Origin: Owenia fusiformis
Lineage: Eukaryota > Annelida > Polychaeta > Sabellida > Oweniidae
Reading direction: 5' to 3'
NCBI GenBank assembly: GCA_903813345.2
Contig: CAIIXF020000008.1
Span: 20,072,822-20,136,821, forward strand
Length of the DNA stretch: 64,000 nucleotides
Shown here: positions 51,263 through 62,148 of the stretch, one piece after another
Position numbering within the stretch: position 1 is the first letter of the stretch
How the letters are laid out: the number at the start of each line of letters is the position of its first letter
The notes under the pieces: model-generated
What the model was told of the DNA's origin: nothing
Databases searched by the model: none
What the model saw: only the letters and a program-made list of their open reading frames with translations
Translations under genes and position numbers: made by a program

Positions 51263-52980
51263 AAAAAGAATCCTTCAGAAAGAAAAACTTATCATTAGGT
51301 AAATCAATATTGTTGGCAGTCCTGATGTTATATTTAAGAAGCTAATGTTTCATAAAAATGCTTATGTAATTATTAAATCCCTTGACCATCCATTCAAAAA
51401 ATTGGATTGATGTGCCAATACTGAATATGATACATTACACCATAGGCTTTCAATTAACTGAAAGCCCATGATTTACATTTTCTCATGCTCGATTTACAAT
51501 TTACTTGCATTTTTTCAGTTTAGTTTTGTATATTACACAGTAATAACCAATGTCATTGATCTGGCATCAGTGTGGAGTACATACATAGTCCTTCTCCATC
51601 TTTCTCTACACTTATAAATGTCTGTAAAAATCAGTTAAAATGAATTTGTTACCTTATTGAGTGTTACATGCTAGATGCACTCTGTTCCCCAGCTTCCATC
51701 TCAGTATTTAACCTTCAGTACTGATTTAGAGTGTATGCTTACATGTTTTTCCTAAATATATATAGCTGGAAGGCTATGTTTAATAAGGCTCTGGTGTATA
51801 ATTAAACTCATTTGTTAATTGACTTCTATTGAATGACTCAAGTAAAAGGTAGAATTTGCTTACTTACTGCGAAAGCTATGTGGATTTTGATATAAGTTTC
51901 AAAATCTAACATGGCTCTCGAAGTGAGTAAGAATTTGCCACAAAGGGATATATGTTTTCAATTCACTAACCAAATACACTTTCTGTTACCATCATATATT
52001 ACTTTAATATGACTCTGTGATTTTTAAGTATAAAAAAATGGTTTACATTATTTACATTTATTCGGAAAACGGCTTGTATTTGTTTGATATGTTTTTCTGG
52101 TGGAAAATAGTGTGAACATATCTATGATCAAATTGAGAAGATATTATAGATTGATCATGTACATGTAGGAATTCTTTATAGTCATGAAAAGTGAGATTTT
52201 TCATCATCACTCATATTGAATGCTAAAAGGGATAGAGGTGGTGTTTAAAAATTGTTTTTACAGTAATTATGAATGATTCCAAAAAAGAAAAATCTGTCTC
52301 AGATGTTGCCTTTAAATCAAATATTTCTTACATTCTCAGTATTTCTTTATATATGTTTCTTTATCATGTATATTATGTGGAAGAGAAAACTTACTTGACC
52401 TGTTGACTGTGTTTACTGTGTGACCCTCCATAAAATTAAGCTGCTAAAGGTATAAGTCTGTAGGTAGGAGTAGAAGCCTATAAAGAGGCTTTTGTATCAA
52501 CGTTTTTATATGGGATAAATATATTATTTTGTCTACTCAATACAAAATATAGTATGGTTGAATAGAAAATAATGTCCAGCAAGGTCTATATTTCTGTTCA
52601 TTCATATAAAATGGTTGAATAGAAATTAAGGTTGTGTGTAGTCTCCACCGATGGTCTTAACAATATTTTCTGTTCATCTATTCAATATAATGTACATTGT
52701 ATTTTGAATATTGAATATGAAAAATAAATTAATAAATGAAAAATAAATTAAAAGTTCACTGTTTTTGCAAGAGTAATGATGATCTTTCAGGCAAGACTTT
52801 AACTCCTGCTCTAATTAACATCTGTGGCTCTTTAACCATAAACTAAATATTATCTTTGACATTTGTTTGAAATTCACCAGTTGTTATACATGCTCAAAAC
52901 CTGTTAAACTCTACTGTTAAAGATAGCTTCTAATGTAGTCCTTCCATACATTATCATGGCCAACCATTGGAACTTGATAG

Positions 52981-53044
52981 GCTGTGTTTTCAATATTTTC
53001 ATATTTTGAACTGGCTGTGTTTTCAATATTTTCATATTTTGAAC
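52981..53044. repeat. 33-bp unit in tandem, two copies
   Basis: GCTGTGTTTTCAATATTTTC plus ATATTTTGAACTG is duplicated without change (52981 and 53014). Confidence 0.9.
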
Positions 53045-54337
53045 TTAATTAAGGGACAGCACATATATAGGTTGGGTAAGGCACACTAATCCCAGGCCTG
53101 GTCATACATGTGTCTGTCTGAATCATTGGTGGCTGAAAGAAATTCAGTAGAGGAGAAATTAATTGTTTCAGCGGGTAATTTTGTTCCATTGGCTTCTCCC
53201 AAGTTTGAATGGTTGGCCCTTTTGATATCCAACTTTTCTTTTTTATGGTTAACATAATACTCACCTTTTCAAATCTGAAGATCAGATGAAGGCCAAGGTC
53301 ACCTGAAAGGTCAAACATTAGAATATTATCATGGCATGGGATCAGGTCACAGTAATATCAACGTGGTTGTTCTTTAAAGAATAGAAATAAAAATCAATCA
53401 ATTAAGTTCTACTTCACTAAAAATAAATATGAATATAAATATTTTTAATCAATGTCACTCTTTTTGCATGATAGGGGTCATCAAAGGTCAACATCACATG
53501 AACTTTTGAATTGAATGAATGAGTAAAGTATATTTACCTGTGAGCAACTTATTTTTTCAAATCATGTTTTCTTAATGTCCTGCTGCAAATCATCTTAGTG
53601 TGTTCAAGAGAAGTTTTATTTTTACAATTTTAAGTTTTTCTGGTGTAGAGGTTCTATTTCCAACCTAATAATGTTCAGCCATGGATATGTTGAATTTAGT
53701 ACAAGTCCTATGTGGTTCACTTAATGTAAGTTCACTTATGTTATTTCGTTTAATCGTAGTAGAACAATCTTCAATTACTGTAACAAGTGGGGTGTTAAGT
53801 AGAGTACATGGCTTATAATCTCTCACATTTTACAAGTCTACAAGGGGCTATGTCAATATACTGTATGTTTTAAATCAAATTTTTTTCCATATTCAAAAAA
53901 GTATTGGTATAAATGCTTTGAATTTGAGGAGTACCTGGCAAAAATGTGATTCTTGAGAGGTGACTTAATTTGAAATAAATCAAAAATATTACAATTGCAT
54001 TCTTTGAGAGAGGAAGATCAACTTGAATTTAAAAAGTGAATTATACAGTACTGCATAAAAAACCAAACACTGCTCAGATTTGAGCTCATACAGCATCTCA
54101 GCTACAAGCTTGACAAAATCCTGGCTTTTATCACTTTGAGCAACATTGAAATATTGGCCTGGTCCCTAAAAAGAATCATAAGAATGGAGTAACAGCTGAG
54201 AAATTCATTATATTTATTGATTAGTGTTGAGTTGGAGGTAATTAGGACATTGGCACTAGACTTCCAGAAGGCCCAGAAGGGAAAAGACTTGTATGTTAGG
54301 CTAGGAATGTTGAATCATATGTTTAGCATTAGTTTAT

Positions 54338-54476
54338 CCAGAGACATATGTTTTTTATGTCTCTGGTTAGCTTTTAGCCTTGCCCAAGTCGGTATTTTTT
54401 TTACTGATCTGATCTTGGTCATAATAGAAATCAAGATAAGTAAAAGAGACCGACTTGGGCAAGGCTAGTAAGCTTT
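54338..54476. repeat. Inverted-repeat element with two stems
   Basis: CAGAGACATATG/TATGTCTCTG form a short hairpin at 54339-54366. Next to it, TAGCCTTGCCCAAGTCGGT (about 54375) is matched in inverse by ACCGACTTGGGCAAGGCTA (about 54449), giving a second, larger stem with AAGCTT-like outer ends. The first hairpin has a sibling at 39875-39901, so this is a small dispersed family. Confidence 0.65.
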
Positions 54477-56066
54477 GTAGAAGGATAAATGGTGAAAATG
54501 GAAATGAAATGGTTCATTCACCAGATCAGAAAATGCTGCACTGGTGGTTCAATCATGTGTGCCTTCTTTAATACAAAACACAAAGCAAAGTTTCATAAAA
54601 TACTGTATCTAGTAACTCCTTTAACATTTTATATTTATGTTCCATGGCCTTATAAAATCTGTTGTCTAGTACTTGCTTATTTTATAATCTAATTTTATGA
54701 TATCACTTAGACCCACGACATGGATTTATTCATTTTAAATAAAATCTGACTGTTCTAGTTTGGCTATTAAATTACCCTTCCTCCAGCTAGCTAGCCATCC
54801 AGCTTGTATAGGCTATGTTAGGAAACCCATAGAGTTACTCCCTTCTGTAGGACAGCTGCGGCTTCCACTTAGTAGTGGGTGCAAGTGATATGAAGAAATC
54901 ATATTTTGCATTTTGCGTCCTTATTCAGAGAATAATTGATCCTTGAGGGAATTGGCAAAGATAATTGAAAGTGATTAATAGTGATCAAGACAACATAAGA
55001 ATTTGGAATAAGGGATGAGTCTCAGAGAAAAATGTTAATATAAAGTTAAGCCCAACATAAGGGAATATGTCAATGATTCATTCATTGTCAGAAACAGTCA
55101 ATATACAATCTGATCCAAACTGATTAAAGGCAGGCTCTTTAACAGTCATATACATGTATTTTTGTTGCTTTGGTTTGTAAAGATGGCACTCATGGCATAC
55201 AATGGTCATGCAATACAACAGACCTTACCAATCATATCATATTACCATACCATGCTATCATATTAGCACGTTCGAAAACAAATTTTATAAACAGGCCACA
55301 ATTTGCCATTGAAATGGATCTCCAAATGTTCACTGTAGTTTCATGAGTATTCTCTACAAGTATGGATTGAGTAACTTCAATAGTATTACCGTTGGTTTGA
55401 AATGATGATGTTGAACTGCTGTTAACGCCATTCCCACGATTTCAAATTTAACTTAGCGCATGCGCAGCACTGAGAGAGCATGTGCTTATGATTGTTCACG
55501 TGATCGAATCCTGCAATTTGATTGGAGATGATGCAAGAGATGATGTAATGGGGAATCCCCGAATACAAAAGAATATGAAAGAATTATGGGAGCTACTCAC
55601 TCCTCCTGCTGTCCATGCAAAAATAGGCTCAACTTATTGCTGATTTTGAAAAAATACTATCAATCTAGCCAATATATTGTAGTTTCTCTGATGGATTAAA
55701 AGATGGCACTATTAATCAGAATGTCTATTCATGCTGTCTGAGTTCACCTATGCTAATGACTTTACAAAAGGTAACGAGTATCCTTTGCATGGTAGATCAC
55801 ACATAGTCGAAATGTGATCATATTTTTCAGAATTTTCAGCAGAATCCACAATTATTCATCTAAACTTCTTGTCCCTTTTCTTGTCTCGTGGCATATACAG
55901 TATTCACATTTAATTTGGTGCTACTTGAATTGACTTTTTGGGATATTGGACAATCTTATTGACACATTCATACTCTGTTGGGAAAAACCCTGGGTAACAA
56001 GCTCTTTTAATCATTTGTACATTATATTTAATCTATATTATTGTTTCATAAGTGTTTACAATTCTT

Positions 56067-57109
56067 TTAATCTGTCTTTCTATTTACAAATGATTTTATC
56101 TGATTTAAATCACTTTTCACAGAGTCTAAAATGTTTTCCCTTGTTGGCTCAAAGTCCTTTTTGAATGGCCCCAGATCAAACATCCTGCAGACCCCAATAC
56201 TGATTGACACTGGAAATATAACACAAAAATATCTCAATTATCAGTAAAAAATTATATAGCTTCAGGTGCATTTGTATTCCTCATGTATGTCTATACAGGT
56301 GATCTGAAAAGGATACAGGGTAATAACTCTCTAATAAGACTAAGGGTATATGATAAGGTTTCGGAGCTTCCAAAGCATAAACTTCCAAAATGTTGTATCA
56401 AAGAATATGATCCACAAAATCACAAGGTGTAAGAGAGAATCAAAAATAATGTATAAGAAGATACCCTCACTCCCAAAAGAACCCCACCTTTATTCAAAAT
56501 GGTGTCAATTTTAATGAGCAATTTGTCTTACATTGCTGGTATCAAACTTTGCATCGAGAATAACATTCAAAGAACCAATGAAATTAAAAGCACAAAACAT
56601 ATGAGACAGTGCCTTCTGGTTTTAATGTGTTTGATATACTTACATGCTATCATTGAAAAGCATAGACCAGTGTAGCAGATTTTATTGTAGCCTTTCATTC
56701 CAGGCACCTTCTTACGCCAGAACCAGAGGGTGTACAGCCCAGCCGCAGGAGGTACAACACTCCCAATCACCTTACAGCTCACACAATCATCATCAATTGC
56801 TTTCCCCTTTTTATCAAGCTTAGACAATAGGAGATCGGGTTCAGCACTCTGGGAAGGTAACTCCTCTGTAGCAAGTCTGAACAAGTTTTGTTGTCCAGCT
56901 TCATTTTCAACAACTACAAGACCACCATCAAGTCGTTTGATCACCTTCATTCCATTTATGTATTCATCACCATCAATGAATTTTGAGTACACTGTGGGAT
57001 CATTTTCAGATTTCATTGTTTTTGGAGCATCGCATGTGGCATTTTTCCTAGATGTTATGTTGGAGAGTGCATCTTGCACTCTTTGGATTCGTTCCATAAT
57101 CCAACCCAT
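56067..57109 (-). CDS. DMAC1/TMEM261-like mitochondrial membrane protein, 2 exons
   Basis: Exon 1 is 57109-56644 (155 codons plus 1 nt, donor GTAAGT). Exon 2 is 56209-56067, after a TTTCCAG acceptor, completing a Leu codon and ending TAA; about 202 aa. The C-terminal ~85 residues resemble the DMAC1/TMEM261 domain: paired cysteines (DDCVSCKVIG), a hydrophobic helix (SVVPPAAGLYTLWFW), a basic loop (RKKVPGMKGYNK) and a second helix that crosses the splice site (GLCFSMIA|LSISIG). DMAC1 is a distal membrane-arm assembly factor of respiratory complex I in the inner mitochondrial membrane, about 110 aa in human. This protein adds ~110 N-terminal residues with a compact stretch (FIDGDEYINGMKVIKRLDGG) that I do not recognise. 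A minus-strand ATTAAA at 56027-56032 may be its poly(A) signal. Confidence 0.7.
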
Positions 57110-58444
57110 CTTGAATATTGAACTGTTCTGTATTTTGTAAAATGTCTTTGAAATGCAGTACTAGTAATATACAGTTATATCCCCATAATCCCTTCAATTT
57201 ATTTATCAAATCCTTATGTTGTGCATTAATCGATTATGCCAAAAAGTGTGGTATTATGACACTGTAAGAATCCCCCTGTTCCTATTGTCAGATCTACATG
57301 TACAGTCCTCGTCAACTGTTGCTAACTTGGACAACGTCAGGAAGCTTGTTTGATATCAGGACTTGATGACTGATAATGCTGATTATTTCACCTGAAAATA
57401 CATGAAATATGTTTATGGTAAGTACAAAAAACCATGCCAATTTTTACTCACAATTTATTTTATGAAAAAGAATATCTGAGCAATTTTTTATTATATTGAA
57501 GATTTATGGTGCCGAAATGTCCAATTTGTTAGAAATGGAAAAATCTGGTGTCCATTTTTCTATTTTTGCCAGATGACCTTAAAATGGAAAAGCAGGAGAA
57601 AGGCAGCCATTTTTAATTTGATATATTTTTATTCAAATGTTTCTATTGAAACTTTCTTCTAGAGCAGAGGTCATTTGTTCCACAACATGAACATGTTAAA
57701 CATGAAGCAAATATGTCAACTGGTATTTGAGTTATCTCTCAAATTTTTGTTGTCTCAAATTTGTTGACTGGTATTTGAGTTATCAACCAGACATATACAG
57801 GTCGGACTATAAACAGTTGGATTCATGGATGGTAAATCTATGTCTTTTAACTTACCTATTACATTAGTGTTATGTTATCAAAAATGTTATTTTGGTCTCT
57901 TTTATGATGTAAGATCTTTTACACTATCATCACTTGGGCCAGTCCCCAACTACATTAATATTCAGTTTGGCAGTTAATGGGGATATGAACCTTAATCTTC
58001 TACACAAATGTTAATAAATATATGCTTGTCTGTAACTATGAAGTGACACTTGGGACTCAAACCAATGTTGGAGCCTTCCACCTTTAATCATTAAACAGTT
58101 TGTTGATCTTTGGATTGATGCTTTAGAAAATGATAATATACAGACAGAGGAATCAAATCGATGAAGGAACACGTAAGGAACAATGAGATTTTCATACTTT
58201 ATTAGTAACTGTATGTCTTATATACTTAAAACTACAAATTACACACAAATAGAAACTTGATGCAAAATTATTTACAAGATCTGTAACATAGCAACATATG
58301 CCCATTGGGTGTCTAGCAGCATGATTTTATATTATATATAATATAAGAAATTATGAAATAAATTGAATTGAATAGAAATTGAAAATTGAAGATAATGAAT
58401 TATCTATTTTAACATTCTAACACTTATGATATTGATATTATAAT

Positions 58445-58830
58445 ATATACAAAATATCAAATCATTTCGCATGATATCATTTTCATTTATAAGTTGATAC
58501 CAAATATCAACATGAATGGGCAAAGTGAATGAGTGCTGATATTTTATATCTACGACGCAATGAAATGATATCACAAGAAATGATCTGATATTGGGTTTAT
58601 CCCATTATTACATCAAAAATTTAAAAAAATGTTTATCATATGGATATGTGGTTGGTACACAATATTAGCAATATATGGAACTGATAAATGGTATCAGCTG
58701 AATATGAGGCATAAACAATTTACTGAAAAATATCACACAGATCTAAATATCAGATCTAATAATATCAGAAATATCACTGAGTGTTATGGTACAGATGATA
58801 CAATAATCGTGGTATAAAATAGCATTTCAT
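58445..58830. repeat. Palindromic repeat family, copy 1
   Basis: A partly palindromic core (ATATCAAATCATTTCGCATG ... CACAAGAAATGATCTGATAT, 58456-58594) is followed by 'gggtttatccca' and sequence rich in 'atatcactg'-like words. The same order of landmarks occurs at 61717-62030, so this is a dispersed family flanking the LTR remnant. Confidence 0.65.
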
Positions 58831-59409
58831 CACACATGATATATACATAATATCTGTGAGAAAGTTGCGATTACTGGTAAAAACGACTTATGTGTAAATG
58901 TTCTTTTCTATTTCTTCTTGAAAAGGGTTAGGTTACATTAACATTGGATTGTTTGGATTCATTGAAATTATTCTGGCACCATTTGCCTTGTTATGATAAC
59001 AGTTGTGTTGCAATCAACATCCTGACAATTAACGAAGATGATTTGAAAGCAAAAAGATATTTCTAAGATCAACATTGCGCAATAATTGGAATCAGGAGCT
59101 GATGGTGCTTCGAGTGATGCTGTAATGTAACCTATAGAAAAGATTTTATAATTTTGAAAACTATTCTGTAATTTTTAATAGTTGATTGATTATAAAAAGT
59201 GTATCTTATGGACTTAATGAGTTAATAGGTTAAATGGGAACGGTGAAAAGTTCACTTGGATGATGTCAGACAGAGTTTGGTTGGTGTAAACATTTAATTC
59301 TGGCCATCACAAAATATCAACAACAAATTTGGGATTAATGGGGAACTTTTCAACTTTTCCTAAACAATGTGGGCAGAAATCTACAATGTTTATAATTAAT
59401 TTTAAGAAA

Positions 59410-59627
59410 CAATTTCACACGTATTTTCGGCCAAGTTTTATTAATGGTTATTCTTAAGATTTAATTGGATAAGACCTCTTTTTCGGCTCTGCCCATCTCA
59501 AAATTTGGGGTATAAAAGAGGCAATTTTACATTAAATCCTCAGAACCTTGTCTCACAACATTAAATCAAAAACTTCACATTAAAATTATCAAGAAAACAG
59601 GAAGGAAATAGGAAACATAAAAAAAGG
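59410..59627 (+). promoter_or_regulatory. LTR-type TATA promoter with splice donor
   Basis: It has 'tattttcggccaa', 'ttggataagacctctt' and 'tcggctctgccca', then TATAAAAG at 59511, then AAAAG|GTAAGT at 59626/59627. It closely parallels 31310-31550 near PHF10, with about 115 bp from TATA to donor here against about 65 bp there. A matching acceptor-like TCATCTTTAG lies at 59798-59807. Confidence 0.55.
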
Positions 59628-59727
59628 TAAGTTAAATTTCTTTTGAAATTCGGATAAAGAAGAACAAAACTTTAGCAGTTCTTTAGTAGAAATATATTTG
59701 AAAGAAAACTCAGAATAGTACTTTGAC

Positions 59728-59885
59728 TTATTCGAAATATAGTTACTTCAATACAACTTTGGAATTTATTCTTCAATATACATCTGACTTTTATAATTCA
59801 TCTTTAGGCTTTCTTTGGGCCATGAACTATATAAAATACACTTTAATTCTTGTTATTCTTGCATGACAAAACTATTTTCAAAATC
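59728..59885 (+). repeat. 158-bp direct repeat, left copy
   Basis: Matches 60937-61094 at all but about three positions (for example GGGCCATG here against GGGCGATG there). High identity beside a visibly decayed interior suggests recent duplication, or LTRs kept alike. Confidence 0.92.
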
Positions 59886-60130
59886 AAAAAAACAATATGA
59901 CCATAGAGCAGATGGAGCTGGTTATCAAGTGGGTGATATGGTCATGTTATATACCGTAAGGAAGGTAGTAGGTAAGTCTAAAATTATGTCGATATTGGGA
60001 CGGACCCTTTCTGATAATTGAAATATTATCGGATCTCGTGTGCAAAATTCAGAAAAATGAAAAAAACAAAAATAAAAGTGGTTCATAACATAATCGGCTT
60101 AAGAAATTTCATGGTGACTATGAAAACTGG
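59885..60130 (+). pseudogene. Gypsy integrase C-terminal fragment (frameshifted)
   Basis: Starts in one frame with GAGYQVGDMVMLYTVRKVVG, matching the hallmark of Gypsy integrase tails (G..Y.VGD.V.LY...R..G.S). Around 59997 the match moves to another frame (DGPFLIIEILSDLVCKIQKN), equivalent to the family's W.GPY.V...LSD..Y.IQ. More stops and shifts follow before LKKFHGD. So this is a broken 3' end of pol, with the catalytic core absent. Confidence 0.75.
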
Positions 60131-60161
60131 TTATAAACATCATCTTTACAAACATTAACAA

Positions 60162-60755
60162 TTGCTTCACTGCATATTCCAGATGGAGGGAGAATATAAT
60201 AGAAAATGTCCAACATGTATTCAAAACACTGGAGTGAGTGAAACCTTTAATGATGTCATCGAGCTGTTCAACCATATGACTGAGGTGCATGGAGAAATGC
60301 CAAGTGGAGACATGCCAAGTGGAGAAATGCCAAGTGGAGACAGTCTGTTAGAAAGGTTAGAACGTCGAGATCAGGACAGGGTGCTGGCAATGCAACCAAT
60401 TCAACCAATCAGCTTGGAGGAAGAACCACCTATTCAACTCTAAATTGAGGAAGAGAACTATATTGTCATAGATGACATATCGTTGCCATCAGTGTCTGCG
60501 TCATCAGCCAATTCAGATCAATCACCTCATAGAATAAGTTCGACTCACTCAGATTATGAGAGTGATTTGGACCCATTGCCAATCAACTGGTTCCCAGAGC
60601 AAGATGTAAAGAATGACGAAGTTTCATATTGCAGAATATGCCCTACCATTCAATATGCGCACATGCTTGCTCATGGGGAAGAAAACTCACTCAAATGCAC
60701 AATTTGTAGTTATACTTTTCCAGATGGTCAAGCATTTGCACTTCATTTTTACTGA
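60162..60755 (+). pseudogene. Zinc-finger-like ORF of the retroelement, one in-frame stop
   Basis: One 198-codon frame interrupted by a single TAA at 60441-60443. The N-part has C-x2-C-x18-H-x4-H (CPTC ... FNHMTEVH), followed by three five-residue repeats (GEMPS/GDMPS). After the stop come a Ser/Asp-rich linker and CRIC and CTIC pairs with a following His, like a second C2H2-type unit. It follows the integrase tail directly, as accessory 3' frames of some invertebrate LTR elements do. The function of such frames is not established. Confidence 0.6.
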
Positions 60756-60936
60756 CCCTTCCATCATCATTGAAGCAATGTGCTTTCAGATGGTCTGTTT
60801 GGTGCTCATCGCCACTCTGGTAAAGCTTTATGTAGAGAAGAGTGGGGGAAACATTCACCCAGAAGAAGGCGTCTTCTTTCAACCAGAAGGAAGATTATCG
60901 CTGCATAAGAATGTCTTACACATATTGTGTTTTAAG

Positions 60937-61094
60937 TTATTCGAAATATAGTTACTTCAATACAACTTTGGAATTTATTTTTCAATATACATCTGACTTT
61001 GATAATTCATCTTTAGGCTTTCTTTGGGCGATGAACTATATAAAATACACTTTAATTCTTGTTATTCTTGCATGACAAAACTATTTTCAAAATC
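60937..61094 (+). repeat. 158-bp direct repeat, right copy
   Basis: Partner of 59728-59885, in the same orientation with an offset of 1209 bp. It includes the acceptor-like CATCTTTAG, but the TATA block found left of copy one is not found left of this copy, so if it is a 3' LTR it is truncated at its U3 side. Confidence 0.92.
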
Positions 61095-61280
61095 ATTGTT
61101 GTTTTTAAACTTGGATATTCAATTAATCATTTATTTAAAAGATACTATTCAATCTCGAATGCATGTCTATTTGTGGAATAATTTTAGAAACTAGGATTTC
61201 AGAATCTAAAACTTTACTTTGGATTGAATATCAACTTTTCTTTTCTTTGTGACATTAGCTGGGTACGAAGTGCAATATTG

Positions 61281-61419
61281 AACAAATATTTCACTCTATT
61301 GAGGTGAATACCTGTACATCTTTCACAAGTGATATTCCACGAAGCCCGAAGGGCAAGTGGAATATCACCTTGTGAAAGTGCTACAGGTATTCACCGAAAA
61401 TAGAGTGAAATATTTGTTT
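61281..61419. repeat. 139-bp palindrome
   Basis: AACAAATATTTCACTCTATT at the left is matched in inverse by AATAGAGTGAAATATTTGTT at the right. The arms continue (GTGAATACCTGTA, CTTTCACAAG.TGATATTCCAC) to a centre at GAAGCCCGAAGGGC. Only a few mismatches. Probable MITE; no coding capacity. Confidence 0.85.
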
Positions 61420-61712
61420 TATTATATCACTGTCTAGCTAAACATCCCTAATATTATTAAGTCATAGGTTAACATTGAAATACATTGAATCTACTCGGTT
61501 CGTCTGCCATTTTGACTTACACTGAACTAAATTATTTACACTGAACGAAAACAAATTCTTTGAAAATTCCCGGGAGCGTGGGATATCGCTAGATATCTCA
61601 CGGTTGTCTTATCTGATTAGCATTGCCATTGAATATCACCAGATATCCCACGGCATGTGACCCGGTTTTGACCAATCATACTGTCGCTAGCTAGATAGTG
61701 ATATGATAATGC
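61420..61712. mobile_element. ~290-bp MITE-like element next to palindrome
   Basis: ATTATATCACTGTCTAGCTA at the left is matched in inverse by CTAGCTAGATAGTGATATGA near 61688-61708. Internal words GATATCGCTAGATATCTCACGG and ATATCACCAGATATCCCACGG repeat the same theme. It begins where the 61281-61419 palindrome ends, so the two may form one composite. Confidence 0.55.
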
Positions 61713-61716
61713 TACA

Positions 61717-62030
61717 TATCAAATCAATTTGAGTGATATCTTATTTCATGGACTTAATATGAAATATCAACATCAGTGAGCGAAGCGAGTGCTGATATTT
61801 GATATGTACGAGGCAATAAAATGATAGCATGAGAAATGATCTATTATTACGTTTATCCCATGACTACAATCAAATTGTTCTACTCCAAGAAAAGAAACTC
61901 AAAGTTTATCATACGCATATGCAGCTGATATTGGAGCAAAATTAAAATTTTGTAAATAAATAATCCATGAAAATATCTCACATATCTTTACAATCTCAGA
62001 GATATCACTGGCTATTATAGAGAAACCTGG
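61717..62030. repeat. Palindromic repeat family, copy 2
   Basis: Counterpart of 58445-58830: 'tgatat', 'aaatatcaacat', 'agtgctgatattt.atat.tacgaggcaat', 'gagaaatgatct', 'gtttatccca' and 'cagagatatcactg' occur in the same order and orientation. Confidence 0.65.
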
Positions 62031-62148
62031 TTGTTGTTCAATGAATATTATATGATTACTGTACAGAAAAGAATGCTAAGAGACCTATTAAGTGGTCAAG
62101 TGTGGTCTGAAACTTTGTGTAACCTTTGTGGATCATTTTAGGCAACAT

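Larger units (their letters stand above)
49641..56066. other. Gene-free interval with palindromic elements
   Basis: No supported gene. The interval contains the foldback complex at 50538-51262, a 33-bp tandem duplication at 52981 and a hairpin at 54368. A perfect NRF1-type palindrome GCGCATGCGC lies at about 55453-55462 with no gene start beside it. The open frames of 80-105 codons here overlap repeats or lack any domain. Confidence 0.6.
59280..61094 (+). mobile_element. Degraded Gypsy-like LTR retroelement remnant
   Basis: In order: a promoter-like block with TATAAAAG (59511-59518) and a GTAAGT donor at 59627; a 158-bp segment (59728-59885); an integrase C-terminal fragment; a broken zinc-finger-like ORF; then the same 158-bp segment again (60937-61094). 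The order fits a Ty3/Gypsy element reduced by a large internal deletion, with the 158-bp repeats as LTR-derived ends. No gag, protease, reverse transcriptase or RNase H is present. The left boundary is approximate, and no target duplication was identified. Confidence 0.6.
57110..62148. other. Repeat nest without intact gene
   Basis: Apart from the broken LTR-element frames listed separately, no gene is supported. Most of 58.4-62.0 kb can be assigned to palindromic repeats and the LTR remnant. 57110-58400 is AT-rich with a short internal duplication ('aactggtatttgagttatc' near 57719 and 57766). Confidence 0.6.

Noticed and set aside
54217-54468. 83-codon + frame resembling a membrane peptide
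   Set aside because: It spans the two hairpins at 54338-54476; no homologous motif seen.
55453-55462. NRF1-type GCGCATGCGC as a gene promoter
   Set aside because: No coding start or first exon could be placed within 1.5 kb on either strand in the right orientation, so a promoter call is unsupported.
56730-57140. 136-codon + frame
   Set aside because: Antisense shadow of the DMAC1-like exon, whose minus frame has paired cysteines, two helices and a matching second exon.
58629-58817. 62-codon + frame with a Trp-rich start
   Set aside because: Lies inside the palindromic repeat family that also occurs at 61717-62030, where the frame is not kept.
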